Below are positions 15,671 through 21,848 of a DNA stretch of 21,848 nucleotides, piece by piece (the stretch's first letter is position 1; every line of letters begins with the position of its first letter). The position numbers were made by a program, and so were the translations under genes. The DNA comes from Deltaproteobacteria bacterium. GTDB lineage: Bacteria; Desulfobacterota; DSM-4660; Desulfatiglandales; Desulfatiglandaceae. Where the stretch lies: the NCBI GenBank assembly GCA_018644785.1, contig JABGPV010000053.1:1-21848 (forward strand), in the 5' to 3' direction. Under the pieces are notes generated by a model, which was not told the origin of the DNA, made no database searches, and was given only the letters and a program-made list of their open reading frames with translations.

Positions 15671-16882
15671 TCATTCCTTCATGTCACCCACAACCTCCAA
15701 AGCTACCCCATCCGTATCTTTTGTGCCCAGTATTTTTGTCTTTAACGTAACAACTTCATTGATCTTATAGACCGTTTTGTCAGCTTTGATACTGGCTTTC
15801 CGATTATTCCCCATATCAAGAACAAATGCATCGCCTAACAGGTGCCATCCATCACCGTAATAAACATTTTGAACGGGTTTGCTCAAGACCCTTCCCGTAA
15901 CGGTCAACCTTTTATCCATAAGGTTTTTGTTGATAAAATCGTGAATTTTTCTCTTATCGTAATTCAATTGATCAAATGCTTTGTAGAGCGTATTTAAATC
16001 ATTTGTTTCCATTGCTCTTGCAAGAATACTTTTTGGAATGTTTATTTGAGATTTATTGAAAACAACTTCTCTGATAGGATCATAACTGACGTCAGAGAGG
16101 GTCTCAAAACCGGTATATGGAAAATGCGCTGTCAACAGCGCTTTTGGAATGTTTACAAAGGCATCCGTGATAGCGAGAGAAATTTTCTTGCCCACATGAT
16201 GATTTGCCACCAGTGGCAAATTAACGATTGGGCCAATCTTTGCGATGGTATTGAAAATCTTTCCATGTTTCATTTCGGCACTCCGCAAGCCAGTATCAAA
16301 GGTAGCGCCCGCATCAATTCTTTTTGCAGAAATCAAATCCGTTACATCTTCATGATTTCCTGCAAATATGACACTGCTGAAATATTTCACCGGATCGATT
16401 CCTCTTTTCGCAAAAAAGACCATTGGAAACCGATAACCTGATGTTGACTGTTCGTTGGTAAATGCAAATGATCTATGCTCCATCTCGGATAGTTTTGAAA
16501 TTCCCGAGTCTTTATGAACAATGATACGCGAATAATAATAAGACCGCTTTTCTCCAAATTGGGTCACCTGAGCGGTGGCAAGATATTTTAATTCCGGATA
16601 TCTTTTTTTGAGATGAACATACATGGCAGGGCCTATTAACGCAAATTGTACCTCATTGTTTACTAATTTATCCATCATGTCATCGTAAGAATCAGGGATC
16701 GTTAATTTGACCGGTTTTCCCAGATACTCCGATAAATAGTCCACAAAAGGACCGAAGCCTTCATTTATTGTTTTCTCATCATAGACAGACAGAATACCAA
16801 AATGATACACGCCATCCTGTGCCTGCACCGGGCAGGCCATAAAGAAAAACAAAACCAATAACAGCTTGTAAACCCTATTCAT
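15671..16882 (-). CDS. PhnD-like periplasmic substrate-binding protein with a C-terminal extension
   Basis: 403 residues from ATG 16882, which has GGAGG 7 bases upstream; an in-frame start at 16924 would spoil the signal peptide. The signal peptide is 1-22 (LLLVLFFFMACPVQA). Residues 24-285 follow the PhnD-like (phosphate/phosphonate-binding, type 2) fold pattern: VYHFGILSVYDEK, GPFVDYLSEYLGKPVKL, QFALIGPAMYV, and the ligand-loop motif STSGYRFP (146-153). Residues about 325-403 are a beta-rich extension that I cannot name. No ABC permease or ATPase is in the window, so a sensory role feeding nearby kinases is more likely than transport (inference; stand-alone PhnD-like proteins with sensors are known). 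The actual ligand is not predictable. The leader and signal-peptide DNA resembles that of the repeat protein at 13932-14903. Confidence 0.87.
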   Translation of the reverse strand: MNRVYKLLLVLFFFMACPVQAQDGVYHFGILSVYDEKTINEGFGPFVDYLSEYLGKPVKLTIPDSYDDMMDKLVNNEVQFALIGPAMYVHLKKRYPELKYLATAQVTQFGEKRSYYYSRIIVHKDSGISKLSEMEHRSFAFTNEQSTSGYRFPMVFFAKRGIDPVKYFSSVIFAGNHEDVTDLISAKRIDAGATFDTGLRSAEMKHGKIFNTIAKIGPIVNLPLVANHHVGKKISLAITDAFVNIPKALLTAHFPYTGFETLSDVSYDPIREVVFNKSQINIPKSILARAMETNDLNTLYKAFDQLNYDKRKIHDFINKNLMDKRLTVTGRVLSKPVQNVYYGDGWHLLGDAFVLDMGNNRKASIKADKTVYKINEVVTLKTKILGTKDTDGVALEVVGDMKE

Positions 16883-17130
16883 TTTCGCCTCCGTAGTAAA
16901 ACGTGATGCGTGATGCGTGAGCATGGGTAGACGCCAACGCTCAATTGAAAGATGAACAATCGAATATCGAATAACCGAGTCCCGAATTACGAAGTTTTAC
17001 TTTTATTTTGTTTCAATGAGACGATCCTCAAGGTTAAATTCCTTCTTTTCCTTCGTCATTCGATCATTATACAGGCAACCTAAATTTCCATTTTGCAGAA
17101 AGAACTTTCAGGACACGGCAATAGTACCCA
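16837..17130. repeat. Segmental duplication, copy B (S23 gene internally deleted, no MITE)
   Basis: This copy matches 14852-15647 but lacks about 308 bp of the S23-type gene and the 161-bp element. It keeps both arrays and the signal-peptide leader. It fills most of the 252-base gap between the REC-coiled-coil gene and the PhnD-like gene. Confidence 0.85.
16987..17059 (-). pseudogene. Remnant of an S23-type gene with an internal deletion
   Basis: From ATG 17059 the sequence reads MTKEKKEFNLEDRLI, identical to the protein at 15009-15389, then jumps to DNA equivalent to that gene's last codons and stops at 17003-17005 after 18 residues. The junction shares two bases (TC) between the two sides of the missing segment, consistent with a microhomology deletion. 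Confidence 0.85.
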
Positions 17131-17134
17131 CTAC

Positions 17135-17770
17135 CTAACCTTCACGAATCGGATCATCCGCCACCGGCATCATGCCCGCCTCTTCCAATTGCGCACGCAA
17201 CTTCTTGATCGCCTTCTTCAGCCCCACCATGCGAATCTCCCGATCCGACATGAGATTAACGGTCTTCTGCAATTGAGCAGTACGCTCCTTGACCGTTTCT
17301 TCCAGACTCTCACGATTCTTTTCTAATTCCGCTGTTCGTTCCTTTACCATGGATTCAAGATGTTCCTGGTAGTTTCGCAATTCCTTTTCGGTTTGTTTGC
17401 GTTCAAGTGCAAGTTCCACGGTGGCCGGAAGGGTTTTGAGGTAATTACCATCAGGATCTTTGATGAGATAATCGTAGGCCCCGGACTTCATGGCTTTTAC
17501 CGCAACCTTTTCGTTCCCTGTTCCGGTGACCATAATAAGCGGCGCGCCTTGTGTCTGATCAAAGATATCAAATGCCGTCCCATCACCTAACATGTAATCT
17601 GAGACCACAACATCGTACACCTGTGATCTTAGAGCTTCTTTCGCCTCGGATATTGAGCTGGCCACCATATAGTCGTAAGGCAGATCCTCGCTTTTGGCAA
17701 ACCGCTCAAAGGCCATCTGGTCGATTTTGTCATCCTCAACAAGGAGGAGCCTGATCTTTTTTCCCTCCAT
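17135..17770 (-). CDS. Response regulator: receiver plus coiled-coil tail
   Basis: 211 residues from ATG 17770, which has AGGAG 6 bases upstream; the adjacent ATG at 17773 and a GTG at 17791 overlapping the previous stop are alternatives. The receiver (5-120) has D13/D14, D58 in VVVSDYMLGDG, T82 in IMVTGTG and K104. The rest is coiled coil: two VKERTAELE-like segments (142-168) and the tail VNLMSDREIRMVGLKKAIKK with LRAQLEEAGMMPVADDP. No catalytic or DNA-binding domain exists. The tail is 33 of 41 residues identical to the end of the upstream protein (17788-19803), and the genes are adjacent (gap 17 bases), so the two probably act in the same pathway and may form a mixed coiled coil (inference). 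Confidence 0.9.
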   Translation of the reverse strand: MEGKKIRLLLVEDDKIDQMAFERFAKSEDLPYDYMVASSISEAKEALRSQVYDVVVSDYMLGDGTAFDIFDQTQGAPLIMVTGTGNEKVAVKAMKSGAYDYLIKDPDGNYLKTLPATVELALERKQTEKELRNYQEHLESMVKERTAELEKNRESLEETVKERTAQLQKTVNLMSDREIRMVGLKKAIKKLRAQLEEAGMMPVADDPIREG

Positions 17771-17787
17771 CATTTTCTCCTCGCGTT

Positions 17788-19803
17788 TCACGCCTCACCA
17801 ATGGGATCATCCGCCACGGGCGTCATACCCGCCCCTTCCAATTGCGCGCGCAACTTCTTGATCGCCTTTTTCAGCTCGGCCATGCGAATCTCACGACCGG
17901 ACATGGCGTTGACAATACTTCGCAACTCGGCAGTGCGATCATGGACTCTCTCTTCCAGTTGCTCATGGTGCTGCTTCAGTGCTTCCTCGGCCCGCTTTCT
18001 CTTGGTTATGTCCTCTCCGGAACTCAAATGGCCGACGATCTTTCCCTGATCGTCCTTTAACACGGTATTGTGCCATGCCATCAGCCTTTCCTCTCCTTGG
18101 CGGGTCAAAACCGGGTTTTCATAGTATTCGGCACCGTCGATTTCACCGGAAAGGAGTTTTTTAGAAACCGGTATCATTTCCTCCCGTAAACGCTCTGGCA
18201 GAAAGTTCTCGAACCAGTTCTTTCCAAGAATCTCCTCTTCATCATACCCTAAAAGTTCACAACCCTTTTCATTGACAAGAATCACTTCTCCGCCGGTGTT
18301 GATGGCAATGAACATAACGGGGGAAAGATCCAGATATGTCTGGGCCCGGTCTCTTTCTTCTTTCAGTGCCGTCTCCGCCTGTCTGTGCTCAATGATCATT
18401 CTGAGTCGATCGGCAATTTCATCGATCAGGCGCCGTTCCTCTTTAGAAAAAGGCCCTTCATAAATCTCAGGTTTTTCCTCCAGATAAATGACCTCCAAAG
18501 TCCCTATTTGTTCTTTATGTACAAAGATGCCACTTGATTGTTTCCAGCTTGTTTCTTTGAAGTTTTCTGTTTGGTATTCTTTATCTGCCACAACAATTTG
18601 AGCGCATGTTATTTCCGGATACTGCCAGGCAGGCGGAATTATCTCAACAACTTCCTGAAAGATTTCATTTAACGAAAATCCTGGGTTTTCAACAAGTTTG
18701 GAGACGTAATAAAGGCAGTTCAGTTCCTTGACCCGTTCGTCGAGGTCATAGGTCTGTTTCACCAGGGCCTTTTCGGTTGATACCCAGCGCCTCCCGACCC
18801 ATTGGGTAAACAGAGCACCGATGGTACCAACGACCAAGATGATAAACGACACAAGGATTGTAATTCTCCATACCGCCGGGCGAATCTCTGAGAGAACCGT
18901 CTCCCTGCTAAGGGCCAATCCCAGGCCCCATCCCGACTGCAACTGAACAAAGCTGGTCAGATAGTGCTTCCCATCCACGGGATCTACACAATCTTCAATC
19001 ATCACTTTTGAACCATCATGTGGGCTTTTATGGAGAAATTTCGAAACGAGTGCGTGCTCAATATAACTGTTGCGGATTTCTTTTTGAAGCAGTTTAGTGT
19101 CGGTATGGGCGATTAGACGCCCTTTCTTATCCACGATAAAGCCAAGATCAAAGGTGCCGATCTCCTTCTTGTCAACGAGCTTTGAAAGGTTGGTGAGATA
19201 AAAGCCACCGCCAATAACCGCTGTGATATCTCCGGCTTTGTCCAGAACAGGGACAGCTATAACCAGCACCGGATTCCCGGCGGCGCTCATAAAACTATCG
19301 CTGACAACCGGCCTTTTCGTTCGAACGGCTTCTCTAAAGTAGGCCCTGTCTCTGAAATTACGTCTCTTTACTTTGCGTTGGGTCTTGAATGGATGGACAA
19401 GGTAAAGGTCTCCATTTGGCCTCAGGATAATAAGCGATGAGAATTTTTCACCCAGCGCCATGAGGTCCCGGAAAATTTGGCGTTTTTCAACTTCGATGTT
19501 TTCGGGGACGCCTCCTAAAGAAGGATCAATCTGATCAATATGAAATAGCTTTGAAAACACAGCCATTTTTGATACGAATTCAAGATCCCTTTGCGCCTCT
19601 TGAATTTCATGGTCGCACTGCGGGGCAAATTCAAGGGTTACGAATTCCTGCCTTTTCTTCCAATTATCCATGGTTGTTTTTTCAACAACATATCTTAATG
19701 TGGTGCCCACCAGTAAGATGGAAAACAGGGTCGTCAGGATAAAAGTCAGAATAATTCGTCTATGAATTCTAAGAGATGTCGATTGGGGCCATGTGGTTGT
19801 CAT
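17788..19803 (-). CDS. Membrane Cache-GAF-PAS sensory protein with coiled-coil tail, no kinase
   Basis: 671 residues from ATG 19803, with GAGGAGAGGG just upstream; the frame is open to 19947 but that part has no such site. A membrane helix (17-36) precedes a periplasmic double-Cache domain (45-305) with the typical FRDRAYFREAVRTKRPVVSD motif (150-169) and DLGFIVDKKGRLIAHT. A second helix (about 312-335) leads to a GAF-like domain (358-475), PAS (484-603, GKNWFENFLP, SSGEDITKRK) and a coiled-coil tail with VNAMSGREIRMAELKKAIKK and LRAQLEGAGMTPVADDP. Histidine kinase, cyclase and receiver domains are all absent. Its PAS is closely related to the PAS of the kinase at 11422-13935. It heads the signalling run, preceded by a putative promoter and palindrome, and is followed by the REC-coiled-coil gene with the same tail. 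It may modulate a kinase by direct contact. Confidence 0.88.
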   Translation of the reverse strand: MTTTWPQSTSLRIHRRIILTFILTTLFSILLVGTTLRYVVEKTTMDNWKKRQEFVTLEFAPQCDHEIQEAQRDLEFVSKMAVFSKLFHIDQIDPSLGGVPENIEVEKRQIFRDLMALGEKFSSLIILRPNGDLYLVHPFKTQRKVKRRNFRDRAYFREAVRTKRPVVSDSFMSAAGNPVLVIAVPVLDKAGDITAVIGGGFYLTNLSKLVDKKEIGTFDLGFIVDKKGRLIAHTDTKLLQKEIRNSYIEHALVSKFLHKSPHDGSKVMIEDCVDPVDGKHYLTSFVQLQSGWGLGLALSRETVLSEIRPAVWRITILVSFIILVVGTIGALFTQWVGRRWVSTEKALVKQTYDLDERVKELNCLYYVSKLVENPGFSLNEIFQEVVEIIPPAWQYPEITCAQIVVADKEYQTENFKETSWKQSSGIFVHKEQIGTLEVIYLEEKPEIYEGPFSKEERRLIDEIADRLRMIIEHRQAETALKEERDRAQTYLDLSPVMFIAINTGGEVILVNEKGCELLGYDEEEILGKNWFENFLPERLREEMIPVSKKLLSGEIDGAEYYENPVLTRQGEERLMAWHNTVLKDDQGKIVGHLSSGEDITKRKRAEEALKQHHEQLEERVHDRTAELRSIVNAMSGREIRMAELKKAIKKLRAQLEGAGMTPVADDPIGEA

Positions 19804-19924
19804 TTTTTCCCTCTCCTCAGTCACCTTAATGGAACAATCAGGAATCGAAAAAATACACATGTCTGCTAATCTGTTTCTTGTAGATTTGGTGCAAAATGGA
19901 ATCAGAAAATCGGAGACGCGGGTC

Positions 19925-19936
19925 CTTTCATGAAAG
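19925..19936. promoter_or_regulatory. 12-bp perfect palindrome near the putative transcription start
   Basis: CTTTCATGAAAG lies just downstream of the putative -10 hexamer of the Cache-GAF-PAS gene. Its position suits an operator, but no matching second site or regulator gene is seen in the window. Confidence 0.25.
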
Positions 19937-19937
19937 A

Positions 19938-19966
19938 ATTTTCTCAAATCCTTTGAAAATAGTCAA
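19938..19966 (-). promoter_or_regulatory. Putative sigma70-type promoter of the Cache-GAF-PAS gene
   Basis: TTGACT (19966-19961) and GAAAAT (19943-19938) have a 17-base spacer and lie in the 183-base gap after the hydroxyacid dehydrogenase gene. The -10 match is 4 of 6. The TTGACTATT context also occurs near 4465 and 8664. Confidence 0.35.
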
Positions 19967-19986
19967 TAATTCAAATACCGAGGCCC

Positions 19987-20949
19987 TTACGTTGGTGATG
20001 ACGTCACGGTATTCCTGAGGGAACGCCCTTCTTTCAATCGGGAGATGTTGTCAGCCACCCCGCGACCCAGGGCATCAAAAGACTGTTCGGTGACGCCGGC
20101 AGTGTGAGGTGTAATCACGATACGCTCATGGTTGAGGAGCGGGTGCGTCGGAGAGGGTGGCTCGCTGTTCAGCACATCCAGCCCGGCGCCGGCGATGAGG
20201 CCCCCGTTTACGGCGGCCAGCAGATCTTCCTCGTCCACGATGGGCCCGCGGCTGATGTTGATGAGATAGGCGCTCGTTTTCATGCGTTCGAAAACAGAAC
20301 GGTTGAGGCTCCCCCGGGTCTCGGGTGTGAGGGTAACGGCGGAGATTACAAAATCGGCCCGGGGCAGGAGGGAATCAAGCTTCTCCGGACCCGCCACCAG
20401 AGCAAGTCCCAGCTCCTGGGCCAGGCCTTTGGGGGAAGACATGTCGGTGGCCATGACCCTCATTCCCAAGGCCGTAAGACGTTTTGCCAGGGCCTTGCCT
20501 ACGGCGCCAAGGCCGATGATGAGGGCGGTCCGATCGATGAGGGCCACGCCCCTGGGGCGCCCCCATTCCCCCCTGGTCAGGGTTTCCTGGGTCCTCTTGA
20601 ACAGTCGGGCGCAGGCCATCATCAGAAACACCCCGCCTTCGGCCGTACATTCGGCGTGAACCGGCGCCTGGTTTCCGGGAACATTGGCCACCGGGATACC
20701 CCTGGCCGCTGCCGCACGGATGTCCACACCCTCCAGGCCCACACCGAACTGCTGGATCAGCTTCAGATCCGGGGCCGACGCGATGATCCGGGAGGTGACC
20801 CGGGTCATGGACGGAATCAGGACCTCGGCCCATGGGGCCTCTTTCTCCACCGCCGCCTGGCGGCAGGAGCGCACCTCATCCTGGGAAAGGAAACCCTGGA
20901 GGATCTCCATCATGGCCGGAAATATGTCATCACAAATGAAAACGCGCAT
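19987..20949 (-). CDS. D-2-hydroxyacid dehydrogenase family NAD(P)-dependent oxidoreductase
   Basis: 320 residues, normal for the D-isomer-specific 2-hydroxyacid dehydrogenases, which interconvert 2-oxoacids and D-2-hydroxyacids with NAD(P)H. The substrate half has LKLIQQFGVGLEGVDIRAA (63-81); the Rossmann motif is IIGLGAVGKALAKRL (144-158) with D169 at the end of the second strand, favouring NAD. Catalytic residues are R234 (NISRGPIVDE), E263 (LDVLNSEPP) and H282 (ITPHTAG). GGAG precedes ATG 20949. It follows the lpd gene by 76 bases with no terminator seen, so they are probably co-transcribed. Substrate (glycerate, phosphoglycerate, glyoxylate or other) cannot be decided. GC content is visibly higher than in the signalling genes. 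Confidence 0.92.
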   Translation of the reverse strand: MRVFICDDIFPAMMEILQGFLSQDEVRSCRQAAVEKEAPWAEVLIPSMTRVTSRIIASAPDLKLIQQFGVGLEGVDIRAAAARGIPVANVPGNQAPVHAECTAEGGVFLMMACARLFKRTQETLTRGEWGRPRGVALIDRTALIIGLGAVGKALAKRLTALGMRVMATDMSSPKGLAQELGLALVAGPEKLDSLLPRADFVISAVTLTPETRGSLNRSVFERMKTSAYLINISRGPIVDEEDLLAAVNGGLIAGAGLDVLNSEPPSPTHPLLNHERIVITPHTAGVTEQSFDALGRGVADNISRLKEGRSLRNTVTSSPT

Positions 20950-21025
20950 TTATTTGCTCCTCCAAATCGTAAACACCAAATCCCGAGGACACGATCCTGA
21001 ATTTTTCATCGTACCCATTTGGGTG

Positions 21026-21848
21026 TTAAATATGAATGGCATGGCCACATAGTGCCTGGGCCGCTTCCATGAGTGATTCGCTGAGTGTTGGGTGGGGATG
21101 CACTGTGCTTCCCAGCTGCCCGGCGGTGGCTTCCAGGGCAATCATACCCGTGGCGCCCGCCACCAGTTCGGTGACGTGCCCGCCCACCAGGTGTACCCCC
21201 AGAATCTTTTTGCTTTCTCTCTCGGCCACGATCTTGACAAAACCGCTGTTGTCGTCCATGGCCACCGCCTTGCCGTTTGCCGCAAAGGGGCATCTGGCGG
21301 TGATGACATCATGACCCTGTTCACGGGCCCGGGCTTCGGTAAGCCCGACGGAAGCCACTTCCGGATGAGCGTATGTACATCGCGGAATATCATTATAGTT
21401 GAGTGGTAGGGTGGTGTTGCCCGCGATGGTTTCAGCGGCGATGATGCCCTGGGCCGAGGCCACGTGTGCCAGTCCCATTTTGCCGTTCACATCGCCAATG
21501 GCATAAATATGGGGTGTATTGGTGCGCATCTTCTCGTTCACATCAATGGCGCCCCGGGAAACCATCACGCCAGCCTTGTTCAGGTCCAGCGACGCGCAGT
21601 TGGGGGTAAAACCAATGGCCACCAGCACCATATCCACTGTGATGGACTCGGTGTTATCATCCGATTTCAGTGTTACCGCCATACCCTCTTCTGCTGATGC
21701 CACCCTTTCCACAAGGGTCTCGGTCCTTATGGTGATGCCATTTCTTTTAAACTGCTTTTCCGCCTCGATGCTGATCTCAACATCTTCAAAGGGGAGGGCG
21801 TTTCCCATGGCTTCCACCATCGTTACACGACAGCCATAGCGGTTCCAG
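21026..21848 (-). CDS. lpd: Dihydrolipoyl dehydrogenase, C-terminal part (5' end outside window)
   Basis: The frame is open to the right edge (274 codons visible; the Met at 21820 is internal, as the preceding residues WNRYGCRVT form the usual second Rossmann strand). Visible parts: the end of the NAD domain (MVEAMGNALPFED), the FAD-contacting motif THIYAIGDVNGKMGLAHVAS-like with HIYAIGD, the dimerisation domain (YAHPEVASVGLTEA) and the active-site base in HPHPTLSES with its paired Glu. The redox CxxxxC is upstream of the window. The enzyme (known) reoxidises lipoamide of 2-oxoacid dehydrogenase or glycine cleavage complexes. Which complex cannot be seen. The product is well supported by motif order. 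Confidence 0.93.
   Translation of the reverse strand, partial: WNRYGCRVTMVEAMGNALPFEDVEISIEAEKQFKRNGITIRTETLVERVASAEEGMAVTLKSDDNTESITVDMVLVAIGFTPNCASLDLNKAGVMVSRGAIDVNEKMRTNTPHIYAIGDVNGKMGLAHVASAQGIIAAETIAGNTTLPLNYNDIPRCTYAHPEVASVGLTEARAREQGHDVITARCPFAANGKAVAMDDNSGFVKIVAERESKKILGVHLVGGHVTELVAGATGMIALEATAGQLGSTVHPHPTLSESLMEAAQALCGHAIHI

Noticed and set aside
15393..15770. Small ORFs in both directions within 15393-15770
   Set aside because: They fall in the palindromic MITE-like element and its flanks; open frames on both strands are expected from an inverted repeat.
19804..19947. Longer N-terminus for the Cache-GAF-PAS protein
   Set aside because: The extra residues precede the natural membrane anchor, would cross the putative promoter, and the start at 19803 has a strong purine-rich site.
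20104..21000. 298-codon plus-strand open frame opposite the hydroxyacid dehydrogenase gene
   Set aside because: It is the antisense shadow of a GC-rich gene with complete catalytic motifs; its own translation is low-complexity, rich in Gly, His and Arg, and shows no domain.
21001..21025. Terminator between the lpd and hydroxyacid dehydrogenase genes
   Set aside because: Only a 5-bp ACCCA/TGGGT hairpin is present and it has no T-tract, so read-through is more likely.

Overview
The window is almost entirely minus-strand. I read it as part of a sensory-transduction island of a Gram-negative, probably deltaproteobacterial (Desulfobacterota-like), anaerobe. The basis is the density of multi-domain sensors and hybrid kinases, the PAS proteins ending in a coiled-coil tail instead of a kinase, and an overall look that I recall from that group. 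Taxonomy cannot be proven here: no rRNA or marker gene is present. The right end (19987-21848) is metabolic and visibly more GC-rich: a dihydrolipoyl dehydrogenase gene cut by the window edge, then a D-2-hydroxyacid dehydrogenase.

Layout in transcription order (right to left): lpd (partial), hydroxyacid dehydrogenase, a putative promoter, a Cache-GAF-PAS protein without kinase (17788-19803), a REC-coiled-coil protein (17135-17770), a deleted remnant of an S23-type element, a PhnD-like periplasmic binding protein (15671-16882), a palindromic MITE-like element (15437-15597), an S23/four-helix-bundle gene (15009-15389), an exported protein made of eight ~38-residue repeats (13932-14903), a membrane histidine kinase overlapping it by 4 nt (11422-13935), a second S23-type gene inside heptanucleotide arrays (10984-11373), an Rcp1-like response regulator (10485-10925), a second MITE-like element, a REC-kinase-REC protein (8735-10273), a leader with a possible attenuator, a Cache-HAMP hybrid kinase (5580-8462), a REC-PAS protein (4498-5580), a multi-membrane-span PAS protein without kinase (1739-4285), and a Reg_prop beta-propeller sensor running off the left edge (1-1684).

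Functionally there are three complete transmitter modules (5580-8462, 8735-10273, 11422-13935) and several receivers. Four sensory or receiver proteins (1739, 4498, 17135, 17788) end in related coiled-coil tails carrying an N-x-[FM]-x-[GD]-R-E-[FI]-R signature and have no enzymatic output. No DNA-binding, GGDEF, EAL or HD-GYP output is visible, so the output must be outside the window or act by protein-protein contact. Two secreted proteins (repeat protein and PhnD-like protein) may supply periplasmic input.

The non-coding DNA is unusual: two S23-family genes sit in tandem heptamer arrays, one element is duplicated with its partner internally deleted, a foldback element has a paralogous empty site and a 3-bp target duplication, a second small inverted-repeat element appears to have duplicated a Shine-Dalgarno sequence, and a 44-bp repeat lies at the 3' ends of two signalling genes. 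No gap between genes exceeds about 300 bases; the larger ones are described individually.
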